Part shown: in pieces, positions 50,289 through 59,115 of the stretch
Layout of the letters: every line of letters starts with the position of its first letter
Position numbering within the stretch: position 1 is the first letter of the stretch
Source: CAYRSS01 sp964426945
GTDB lineage: Bacteria; Planctomycetota; Phycisphaerae; UBA1845
Direction of reading: 5' to 3'
Assembly (NCBI GenBank): GCA_964426945.1
Contig: CAYRSS010000010.1
Location: 1 to 64,000, forward strand
DNA length: 64,000 nucleotides
The notes under the pieces: generated by a model
Told to the model about the DNA's origin: nothing
What the model saw: the letters and a program-made list of their open reading frames with translations, nothing else
Databases searched by the model: none
Made by a program: the position numbers and the translations under genes

Positions 50289-51476
50289 TCAGGCGCCGGT
50301 GGTGCAGGCGGCGTCAGCCCGTTGGGCGGACGCCCTGGGCCCCGCTGTGCCGCGGTTCCCGGCTGCGGCGAGATAGTACAGTTCGTACGCCGCTGCTGCG
50401 GCGGGCAGGTCGAAACGCCGCGCGGCCGCGTTCGCGCAGCGGCCCAGGCGCGCACGCCGGGCGTCGTCGGCGAGCAGTTGCCGGCACGCTTCCGCGATGG
50501 CCTCGGCCGTGTGGCTGTCGACGACCAGTCCGGCGTTAGCCTCCGTCACCAGGGCGCCGTGGTCTCCTGCCTTCGTGGTCACCACGGGCAGCCCGGCGGC
50601 CATCGCCTCCAGTAGCGCGTTGCTGACGCCCTCGCCCTCGCTGCAGCAAACATACGCATCCAACGCGTGCAGGACGCCGGGAACGTCTTCGCGGCTGCCG
50701 AGCAGTCGGACACGATCCGCCAGATTGAGCCGGCGAATCTGCGCCTCGAGCTCGGACCGGCGCGGTCCATCGCCGGCGATTATCGCGTGGACACGCGGGG
50801 TGTGCCGGGCGAGCAGCGCGACGGCCGCGATCAACCGACCAAAGCCCTTGATGGCTACCAGCGAACCGACCGAGCCGATGACGACGGATCCGGATTCGAT
50901 GGACAGCGCCTGGCGCGCCGCTTCGCGGCGCACGGGCGTCGGGGGCGTGAAGCGCTCCAGGTCGATACCGTTGGGCAGCACAGTGATCATCGAACGCGGA
51001 ACGCGGGCCTGGTCATGCAGCAATTCCGCCCCGTGATGACTGACCGAGGTGAACCGGCCGCCGGCGCCGCGGGCGAGGATCGTCTTGCGACGCTGAGCGG
51101 GGCTCAGTTCGGTGCCCGCATCGAACCCGTGGAAACCGAGTACCAGCGACACAGCGGGGTACCACGCCTTGGCGAGCGTCGCGTCAAGCCAGGTGCAGGT
51201 GTTGCGCGCGTGCAGGATGTCGCCCCGCTGCCTCCGCAGCAGTCCCGCGAGGCGCAGCCCCGCCAGCCGGCTGGGCCGGGGCAGCCCGAGCGGATGGCAG
51301 GCGACCGCGTCCGGCAGGCGATCGGCGAGCGGACCGGCCTCGTGGAGCGTCACCACGAGGTGCTCGAGCCGATCGTGGTCCATCGCGCTCAGGAGGCTGA
51401 TGAGTTGCCGTTGCGTCCCGCCGTGTTCAAGGGAGGGCAAGACGTGGGCCACGCGCGGCCGCCGGTATCGATTCAT
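50289..51476 (-). CDS. GT4-family glycosyltransferase
   Basis: 395 residues, GT-B fold. N-terminal acceptor-side signature (VAHVLPSLEHGGTQRQLISL) and the C-terminal nucleotide-sugar block (GSVGSLVAIKGFGRLIAAVA, CCSEGEGVSNALLEAMAAGL with the E-x7-E pair, VVTTKAGDHGALVTEANAG). Probably adds a sugar to a cell-surface polysaccharide. Its start lies 50 bases inside the end of the O-antigen ligase-like gene, an unusually long overlap. Confidence 0.9.
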   Translation of the reverse strand: MNRYRRPRVAHVLPSLEHGGTQRQLISLLSAMDHDRLEHLVVTLHEAGPLADRLPDAVACHPLGLPRPSRLAGLRLAGLLRRQRGDILHARNTCTWLDATLAKAWYPAVSLVLGFHGFDAGTELSPAQRRKTILARGAGGRFTSVSHHGAELLHDQARVPRSMITVLPNGIDLERFTPPTPVRREAARQALSIESGSVVIGSVGSLVAIKGFGRLIAAVALLARHTPRVHAIIAGDGPRRSELEAQIRRLNLADRVRLLGSREDVPGVLHALDAYVCCSEGEGVSNALLEAMAAGLPVVTTKAGDHGALVTEANAGLVVDSHTAEAIAEACRQLLADDARRARLGRCANAAARRFDLPAAAAAYELYYLAAAGNRGTAGPRASAQRADAACTTGA

Positions 51477-52827
51477 CGACCGGATCTCCGATCAGCGAGT
51501 CGGGCTCATCGAGCATCGGACGCTCGCGCAGGGCCAGCTCCGGCACGCGCTCCGCGGCCTCGCGGCGGACCATCTGCTCGATCCACATCGGAATCGCCAT
51601 CACCCACCAGTACGATTCGCAGTAGAGCCGCTCCGTGCCGAAGCCGGTGACGAAGTAAGTCACGACGGCCACCGTCGCGCAGTAGACGCTCAACTGGCTC
51701 TCGATCGGGTCGGCGGAGTGGCGCGCCAGCCGAAACGCCCGCCAGAGCGAGTACGCCGTGAGCACCATCATGCCCAGGAAGATGACAACGCCCTGGACCC
51801 CCAGCTCGACGAAGCACAGCAGCAAGGTGTTGTGACACGCCCGGTTGCGATGGCGCTCGTCGTAGGAACCGACGATGCGCGGGAAGTTGCCCATCCCAAT
51901 GCCGTTGGGGTGGTCGGCCACGATCGCCGTGGCCGCGCGGAACAGGTCGAGGCGTGTCATCGCTGCTGCGTCGGATTCGAGCGACTCACGCGTCGTCATC
52001 GTGGCCATGCGCTCCCAGAAGTGCGCATCGGTCAGGTTGAGCGCGGCAACACCACCGACGAACAGCAGGGCGAAGATCCGCAGCCGACGTCGGCTCGGTG
52101 CGAGCAGCATGGCCGTCAGTGCGCCAACGGCCAGGCCGACGAAGGCCGACCGCGTGCGACAGAGGATGATCGCGTTGACTGCGAAAGCGCCCGCGACCGC
52201 GGCCAGCGCCCGCCACTTCCACGACTTCGCCGTCATGAACGCCAGCCCGATGAGCGGCAGCATGGCGCTCATGTGTCCGGCCAGTCCGGAGGTCGTGTTG
52301 AAGTCGGGCCCGCCGACGCCCTCCAGTCGGCCGTGGTGGAAGGCGGAGACCGGCGCCGTGTAGGCGTCGTATCCGAGGTAGAGGCTTCCGATCACCAGGG
52401 TCCAGAGCACCATGCGGAAATTGCGGCGCGTGCTGGCGAGTCGGTTGATGACGAGCAGGAAGAGCCCCAGCTTCCAGAACTTGTCGAGCAGCATGTACGA
52501 GATCGGTCCCGGGCCGATGCCCAGGGCGTACGTGTTCATCAGCCCGATGGCCAGCAGCATGACGAAGCCGAGCTCCCACAGCGTGAACGTTGGCTTGAGT
52601 CGCGGCAGGAGTCGTGGCGCGGCCATCGCGCCGAGGATGGTGAACAGCGCGGCCAGCATCGAAAAGCGGAAGCCCAGATTCGCCAGCGGCGCCCCCCACC
52701 AGCGCGAGTTGGGGTTCACCTGGTACACGAGCATGTAGGTGATCGCGCCGACGATGGGGTTCGCCAGGGCGAAGATGCAGCCCCCGCTGAAGGCCAGCAG
52801 GGCCAGGACGGCGCGGAAACTCCACAT
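51427..52827 (-). CDS. O-antigen ligase/polymerase-like membrane protein
   Basis: 466 residues from Met 52827 (GTG at 52857 is possible). About ten to twelve hydrophobic segments, a large periplasmic loop and the O-antigen ligase-like line NGIGMGNFPRIVGSYDERHR followed by RACHNTLLLCFVELGVQGVV, in which the Arg and His-Asn positions match the Wzy_C ligase pattern. It lies directly upstream of the GT4 gene and divergent from the sulfatase-like gene, suggesting a small surface polysaccharide cluster. Confidence 0.87.
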   Translation of the reverse strand: MWSFRAVLALLAFSGGCIFALANPIVGAITYMLVYQVNPNSRWWGAPLANLGFRFSMLAALFTILGAMAAPRLLPRLKPTFTLWELGFVMLLAIGLMNTYALGIGPGPISYMLLDKFWKLGLFLLVINRLASTRRNFRMVLWTLVIGSLYLGYDAYTAPVSAFHHGRLEGVGGPDFNTTSGLAGHMSAMLPLIGLAFMTAKSWKWRALAAVAGAFAVNAIILCRTRSAFVGLAVGALTAMLLAPSRRRLRIFALLFVGGVAALNLTDAHFWERMATMTTRESLESDAAAMTRLDLFRAATAIVADHPNGIGMGNFPRIVGSYDERHRNRACHNTLLLCFVELGVQGVVIFLGMMVLTAYSLWRAFRLARHSADPIESQLSVYCATVAVVTYFVTGFGTERLYCESYWWVMAIPMWIEQMVRREAAERVPELALRERPMLDEPDSLIGDPVDESIPAAARGPRLALP

Positions 52828-53103
52828 GGGTGCGCGTCGGTCGGCGTGGCGGCCCACCCGGCCGCGCGGTGACGTCGCGCGCGGGGCGTGTGGGCCCGAT
52901 CCATCGGTGATGTCGGATCGCGGAGCCTATAACTGAAGCGATCAAGGCCGCTCCAGCCCGTTGGGAGAAGGCAGTGGGCCGCTCCGGCCCCCGCAGCGGA
53001 GCGGGCGCAAACTCCATGCCGGCTGCCGCGATGCCGATAAACAAGCCATCGGCGCGGGCGCCAGGTGGGTTCCGCGCTGCGCTCGATTCGCTGGAGGCTG
53101 CCG

Positions 53104-54603
53104 ATGCGCTGGAAGGTCCTTGCCGCCGTGGTTGTCGCCGGCGTTGCCCTCGCCGGAGGGGTGTGGCTGGTGCCCGATGCGGGCGAAGCGGCGCCGTCGC
53201 CGGCGACTCCCTCACCTGTCGAGCTGTTCCCCGCCGCGTTTCACGCGACGAAGGTGCCGCCGGCTTCCGGGCCGAACGTGGTGCTGATCAGCATCGACAC
53301 GCTTCGGGCGGATCACATGTGCGTGTATGGCTACCACCGGCCGACAACGCCGCGGCTCTCGCGGCTTGCTGGCGAGGCGCGGGTGTTCGACCGGGCCTAC
53401 TGCACTGCGCCGCTGACCGGCCCGAGCGTGGTCAGCATGCTCACCGGCCAGTATCCCCACCGCCATCTGGTGCGCCTGCTCTGGCAGAAGATCACGGCGC
53501 AGAACGTCACCCTGGCCGATCACCTTCGTCGTGCGGGATACCAGACCGCGGCCGTCGTCTCGAACATCGCGGTCTCCGATCGGGCGTGCGGGCTGGGCGG
53601 CAGGTTCGATCATTATGATGATCGTGTGGACGAGCCCGAGCCGCATCGGCCGTCGTTGCTGGAGCGCCGCGCGTCGCGCACGACCGACGCCGCTGTCAGC
53701 TGGCTCGAGCGGCGTCGGGGCGCTCAGTCGCCGTTCTTCCTGTGGGTTCACTACATCGACCCGCATGGTCCCTATCGCGCGCCGGAGGACGCCCCCGTCC
53801 GGTTTGCCCACGAGACGCCGCACGCCGTGGATCGCGCGCGGATTCCCGATTACGTCTACGAGCCCGGCATCGTCAACGGCATGGACTACATCGATCGGTA
53901 CGACGAGGAAATTGCCTACACCGATCGCGAGGTCGGGCGACTGCTGGACGCACTGGATCGGCTGGGGGCGGGGGAGGATGCGCTGATCATCGTGACCGCC
54001 GATCACGGGGAGCACATGATCGATGGCGATCACCTGTACTTCTGCCACGGTCACGACGTCCACGAGTCGACCGTTCGGGTACCGCTGATCGTCCGGCACA
54101 AGTCCGTTCCGGCGGGTCGCGTCGACCAGCCGGTTTCCATCGTAGACATCTTTCCGACCGTGCTGGGCATCCTCGGAATTCCCACGCCCGGCGACATCGA
54201 CGGCTACCATCTGGCAGGCGACCTGTCGCGGCGACCGCCGCCCTACGCGGAGGGGCGCGACAGCAGCGGCAGCGGTGGCCTGCAGCGTGCGCTGATCTAC
54301 CCGGATCGCAAGGTGGTGGTTCAGCATGGGATGTCGAACATCCCCCGGGCGGCCTGGGCGGTCGACGCCTGGGGCGATCCGGGGGAGATTCGCCGGGTGG
54401 ACGTCGGGTCCGACGATCCCGCCCGGCAGCTGCTTGAGCAGTTGATCCGCTCCGATCCACACCCGGGGGGACGGCCCAGGTCGTACGTGCACGGCGAGAA
54501 TCCGATGGCGCTGGTCGACCAGGGGGCCGACGGGGCGACACGCCAGGCGCTGCGAAGCCTGGGTTACCTCGACGGCGACGACGAGGACCCGGAAGCGCCG
54601 TAA
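53104..54603 (+). CDS. Arylsulfatase-like hydrolase with Thr in place of the modified Cys/Ser
   Basis: 499 residues from Met 53104 behind GGAGG, with an N-terminal signal or anchor segment (VLAAVVVAGVALAGGVWLV). Alkaline-phosphatase superfamily fold: metal ligands in VLISIDTLRADHM, HYIDPHGPYRAPED and VTADHGEHMIDGDH. The sulfatase signature C/S-x-P-x-R is replaced by TGPSV in TAPLTGPSVVSMLTG, so formylglycine cannot form; a Thr nucleophile, as in the phosphonate or phosphoglycerol branch, is likely. A true sulfatase activity is therefore doubtful. A GDDDEDPE-type acidic C-terminus ends it. Confidence 0.85.
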   Translation: MRWKVLAAVVVAGVALAGGVWLVPDAGEAAPSPATPSPVELFPAAFHATKVPPASGPNVVLISIDTLRADHMCVYGYHRPTTPRLSRLAGEARVFDRAYCTAPLTGPSVVSMLTGQYPHRHLVRLLWQKITAQNVTLADHLRRAGYQTAAVVSNIAVSDRACGLGGRFDHYDDRVDEPEPHRPSLLERRASRTTDAAVSWLERRRGAQSPFFLWVHYIDPHGPYRAPEDAPVRFAHETPHAVDRARIPDYVYEPGIVNGMDYIDRYDEEIAYTDREVGRLLDALDRLGAGEDALIIVTADHGEHMIDGDHLYFCHGHDVHESTVRVPLIVRHKSVPAGRVDQPVSIVDIFPTVLGILGIPTPGDIDGYHLAGDLSRRPPPYAEGRDSSGSGGLQRALIYPDRKVVVQHGMSNIPRAAWAVDAWGDPGEIRRVDVGSDDPARQLLEQLIRSDPHPGGRPRSYVHGENPMALVDQGADGATRQALRSLGYLDGDDEDPEAP

Positions 54604-54722
54604 TTCACAGCCCCGCTGCCGTCTGTAAGTCCAACCGGCCGCGCCTCGCCAGCCGGTCGGAATCCCGCACGCACAGCGGAATCTGGCGCACGCCGGAGCG
54701 GCGCCGCGGTGGCTGCTTGTCC

Positions 54723-54751
54723 TTGACGCGCGCGCGGTCCCGCTCTACGCT
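54723..54751 (+). promoter_or_regulatory. Candidate promoter of the gapA-pgk-rpe cluster
   Basis: TTGACG (54723-54728) and TACGCT (54746-54751) with a 17-base spacer, 53 bases before the gapA ATG. The -10 is weak. Confidence 0.5.
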
Positions 54752-54804
54752 CCGATCCCGGTTTTCACGCTTCCGCGGCAGTCTGAGTCTAAGGAGCGCT
54801 CTCC

Positions 54805-55830
<1,026 letters not shown>

Positions 55831-55907
55831 CACCACGGCACGAGCCATGCAGGGATGAGCCCGGCGAAGTTTGTCGTTGAGTTGTCTGCCACCGGGCGAC
55901 CTCACCC

Positions 55908-57140
55908 ATGAAGAAGACCATTGACAGCCTGGACCCTTCCGGCCGGCGCATCCTCGTGCGCCTCGATCTCAATGTGCCCATCGACGGCAACGGGCGCATT
56001 ACCGACGACCGCCGGATTCAGGCGGCGTTGCCCACCGTGAAGAAGCTGCTGAACGGCGGCGGACGCCTCGTCTTGATGAGCCACTTCGGCCGGCCGGAGG
56101 GAGATCCCGACGCCCGGACCAAGTACACGCTCGCCCCCGTTGCGGCGCGGCTCAGGGACCTGCTCACGCGACCGGTGCGGCTGCTGCCGGATTGCGTCGG
56201 CGACGAAGTGTCGGCGGCCGTCGCCGCGATGAAGGATTGCGACATCGTCCTGCTCGAGAACCTGCGATTCCATGCGGCGGAGCAGATCAAGGACAAGGAA
56301 GGCCTCAAAGACCCGGCGAAGAAAGCAGAAAAGGAGCGCTTCGCCGGGGCCATCGCTGCCCTCGGCGACGCCTACGTCAACGACGCCTTCGGGACGTGCC
56401 ACCGCGACAACGCCAGCATGCTGACCGTGCCGCAGATGATGGCCGGCAAGCCGCGGGTCGTGGGCTACCTGGTCCAGCGCGAGCTCAAGTTCCTGGGCGA
56501 GGCCATTGCCGACCCGCAGCGCCCCTTCGTCTGTGTCCTCGGCGGGGCCAAGGTATCTGACAAGCTCGGCGTGATTCAGAGCCTGCTGGGCCGCTGCGAC
56601 ACGATCCTCGTGGGCGGGGCGATGGCGTACACCTTCCTCAAGGCCGACGGGGTGAGTGTAGGTCGCAGCCTCGTGGAGGAACACCTGATCGAGACCGCGC
56701 GCAAGCTCCGCGCCGAGGCCGGGGCCAAGCTTCGTTTGCCGGTCGATTCGGTCTGCGCCACAGAGATTCGTCCGGGTGTATCGACGAAGGCCTGTCGACT
56801 CGACATTGCTCCGGATCTCATGGGGCTCGACATCGGACTGGAGACCGCCCGCGCCTTCGCCGAGGTGATTCGTGCGGCCCGGACGATCGTCTGGAACGGC
56901 CCGATGGGGGTGTTCGAGACCAAGCCGTTTGACTCCGGCACGTTCGCGATCGCCAAGGCCGTCGCAGAGGCCACCGACCGCGGCGCCGTCAGCATCGTGG
57001 GCGGAGGCGACAGCGCGGCAGCGGTCGACGCCGCGGGGCTGGCGACGCGGATCACGCACGTATCCACGGGCGGCGGCGCATCGCTCGAGTTTCTCGAAGG
57101 TCGCAAGTTCGCCGCGCTCGAGGTGCTTGACGACGCCTGA
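55908..57140 (+). CDS. pgk: Phosphoglycerate kinase
   Basis: 410 residues. Conserved segments: RLDLNVPIDGNGRITDDRRI, MSHFGRPEG, LLENLRFHAAEQ, NDAFGTCHRDNASM, and the C-terminal ATP loop WNGPMGVFE and VGGGDSAAAVDAAGL (Ser where Thr is usual in GGGDT). Makes ATP from 1,3-bisphosphoglycerate; directly follows gapA. Confidence 0.97.
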   Translation: MKKTIDSLDPSGRRILVRLDLNVPIDGNGRITDDRRIQAALPTVKKLLNGGGRLVLMSHFGRPEGDPDARTKYTLAPVAARLRDLLTRPVRLLPDCVGDEVSAAVAAMKDCDIVLLENLRFHAAEQIKDKEGLKDPAKKAEKERFAGAIAALGDAYVNDAFGTCHRDNASMLTVPQMMAGKPRVVGYLVQRELKFLGEAIADPQRPFVCVLGGAKVSDKLGVIQSLLGRCDTILVGGAMAYTFLKADGVSVGRSLVEEHLIETARKLRAEAGAKLRLPVDSVCATEIRPGVSTKACRLDIAPDLMGLDIGLETARAFAEVIRAARTIVWNGPMGVFETKPFDSGTFAIAKAVAEATDRGAVSIVGGGDSAAAVDAAGLATRITHVSTGGGASLEFLEGRKFAALEVLDDA

Positions 57141-57158
57141 GGAGGGCACCGCGCCGCC

Positions 57159-57857
57159 ATGGCTCACCCTGCCGCTGACCGACCGGCGTTCCCGCTCGCC
57201 CGCCGGGTGATGCGCGTCGCGCCGTCCCTTCTAGCGGCGGACTTTTCGCGCCTGGCCGAAGAGGTGGCCCGCGTCGAGGCGACCGGCGCCGAAGTGCTCC
57301 ATCTCGACGTGATGGATGGCCACTTCGTCCCCAACATCAGCTTCGGCGTGCCGGTGATCGAATCGCTCCGCAAGCGGTCGCGGATGTACTTCGACACCCA
57401 CCTGATGATCCGCGATCCGGCCCGCTACGCAGAGGCCTTCGCAGGTGCGGGCAGCGACCTGATCACGTTTCACATCGAAGTGGCCGATCGACCGATGGAG
57501 GTGGTCGAGAAGATCCGCAGCGTCGGCGCCGCCGTCGGGGTCAGTCTCAATCCCACCACGCCGGCCGCGGCGATCGCGGCCGTCGTCGAAGCGGTCGACC
57601 TCGTGCTCGTGATGAGCGTGTGGCCCGGCTTCGGCGGGCAGCGCTTCATCGCCGACGTGCTCCCCAAGGTTGCAGAACTCCGCACGATGCTGCGCGACGA
57701 CCAGCGCCTCGAGATCGACGGCGGCATCGACGAGCACACGATCGCCTCCGCCGCCCGTGCCGGGGCCGACACGTTTGTCGCCGGCTCCGCCATCTTCCGC
57801 CGCCCCGATCCCGCCGCGGCCTACCACGCCCTTGAGCGTCTGGCGCGCGGCGAGTAG
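57159..57857 (+). CDS. rpe: Ribulose-phosphate 3-epimerase
   Basis: 232 residues. Barrel with the epimerase motifs APSLLAADF, LHLDVMDGHFVPNISFG, FDTHLMI and LEIDGGI. The usual VNPGFGGQ line reads VWPGFGGQ here. GAGGAGGG precedes the ATG at 57159; a shorter start at 57210 (MRVAPSLLAAD) fits typical family ends. It starts 18 bases after pgk, so the three genes form one unit linking glycolysis to the pentose phosphate route. Confidence 0.95.
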   Translation: MAHPAADRPAFPLARRVMRVAPSLLAADFSRLAEEVARVEATGAEVLHLDVMDGHFVPNISFGVPVIESLRKRSRMYFDTHLMIRDPARYAEAFAGAGSDLITFHIEVADRPMEVVEKIRSVGAAVGVSLNPTTPAAAIAAVVEAVDLVLVMSVWPGFGGQRFIADVLPKVAELRTMLRDDQRLEIDGGIDEHTIASAARAGADTFVAGSAIFRRPDPAAAYHALERLARGE

Positions 57858-57893
57858 GCGCGCGCCAGCCTGTCGCCCCGTCTTCGTACCGGC

Positions 57894-57899
57894 TACAAT
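57894..57899 (+). promoter_or_regulatory. -10 element directly before the sarcosine-oxidase-type gene
   Basis: TACAAT ends seven bases before the ATG at 57907, so the transcript would begin at the start codon. No clear -35. Confidence 0.45.
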
Positions 57900-57906
57900 C
57901 CGGGCC

Positions 57907-59049
57907 ATGGTCAGCTACGACGTCATTGTGCTCGGCATCGGCGGCATGGGCAGCGCCGCGATGTATCACCTCGCGCGGCGCGGCCTGCGCGTACTGGGCG
58001 TCGAGCAGTTCGCTGTGCCGCATACGCAGGGAAGCTCTCACGGCAAGACGCGGATCATCCGCCGCGCCTACTTCGAACACCCCTCGTATGTGCCGCTTCT
58101 GAATCGAGCGTATTCGCTGTGGAGCGACCTGGAGGCGCGGAGCGGGCGCTCCCTGTTCGTCCGGTGCGGGCTGCTGACCATCGGCGCGCCGCAGAGCGCG
58201 GTCATGTGCGGGACGCTCGACTCGGCCCAGCGCCATCAGATCGACATCGAACGGCTGTCGCTGGCCGACGTGCTCGAACGGTTTCCGGGGTTTCGTCCGG
58301 CCGACGGCATGGCGGCGGTGTTCGAGTCCGACGCCGGATTCCTGCGCGTCGAGGAGTGCACCACGGCGCATGCCGAGGCCGCCGTGGCCGCGGGCGCGAC
58401 GCTTCGGACCAACTGTCCCGTGCTGCGTTGGTCGGCGATCGGGTCGGGTGTGCGGGTGGAGACCGAGGCGGGCGCGTTCGAGGCCGGGCGGCTGGTGATC
58501 TGCGGCGGCGCCTGGTCGAGCGAGTTGCTCCGGGCGCTCGATCTGCCGTTGGTGGTGCGGCGGAAGGTGATGCTCTGGTACGAGGCTGACGCGGAGCGCT
58601 ACGGCGTGAATAGGCATTGTCCGGCGTTCGCGTTTGATCTGCCGGACGGGTTTTTCTATGGATTTCCGGTGATCGACGGGCGCGGGATGAAGGTCGCCGA
58701 CCACACCAGCGGGGCGACGGTTGACCGCGTGGACGACCTCGATCGTGAACTCCATCCCGAGGACCAGATCCGCGTCGAGCGGTTCATTGCGTCGCACCTG
58801 CCGGGCGTGCGGCCGACGCTCACGAATCACTGCGTCTGCATGTACACCATGACTCCGGACGAGCACTTCATCATTGACGCGCATCCGGAGCTCCCTCAGG
58901 TGTCATTCGCGGCGGGGTTCTCGGGGCACGGCTACAAGTTCGCGCCGATCATCGGTTCCATCCTGGCGGACCTCGCTACGAAGGGTACCACGACGGAGCC
59001 CATCGACTTTCTCCGCGTCCGGCGGCTGCGCGAACCCGCCGGGGCCTGA
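57907..59049 (+). CDS. N-methyl amino acid oxidase of the MSOX/SolA family
   Basis: 380 residues. FAD-dependent oxidase of N-methylated amino acids such as sarcosine or N-methyltryptophan, releasing formaldehyde and hydrogen peroxide. Rossmann start YDVIVLGIGGMGSAAMYHLA, GSSHGKTRIIRRAYFEHP, and the C-terminal line CVCMYTMTPDEHFIID, in which a Cys matches the covalent flavin site. AGFSGHGYKFAPIIG ends the domain. The substrate is not fixed by sequence. A TACAAT seven bases before the ATG suggests a leaderless mRNA. Confidence 0.9.
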   Translation: MVSYDVIVLGIGGMGSAAMYHLARRGLRVLGVEQFAVPHTQGSSHGKTRIIRRAYFEHPSYVPLLNRAYSLWSDLEARSGRSLFVRCGLLTIGAPQSAVMCGTLDSAQRHQIDIERLSLADVLERFPGFRPADGMAAVFESDAGFLRVEECTTAHAEAAVAAGATLRTNCPVLRWSAIGSGVRVETEAGAFEAGRLVICGGAWSSELLRALDLPLVVRRKVMLWYEADAERYGVNRHCPAFAFDLPDGFFYGFPVIDGRGMKVADHTSGATVDRVDDLDRELHPEDQIRVERFIASHLPGVRPTLTNHCVCMYTMTPDEHFIIDAHPELPQVSFAAGFSGHGYKFAPIIGSILADLATKGTTTEPIDFLRVRRLREPAGA

Positions 59050-59115
59050 GCTGCGCGGCCCGCCCTGGTGCCACTCCGTTGATCAGCCGCGAGGCCGCGC
59101 TGCGGAGGCCTTCCC

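Noticed and set aside
53104..54603. Assignment as a genuine arylsulfatase
   Set aside because: The modified Cys/Ser is Thr and the following Arg is Val, so only a sulfatase-like fold is claimed.
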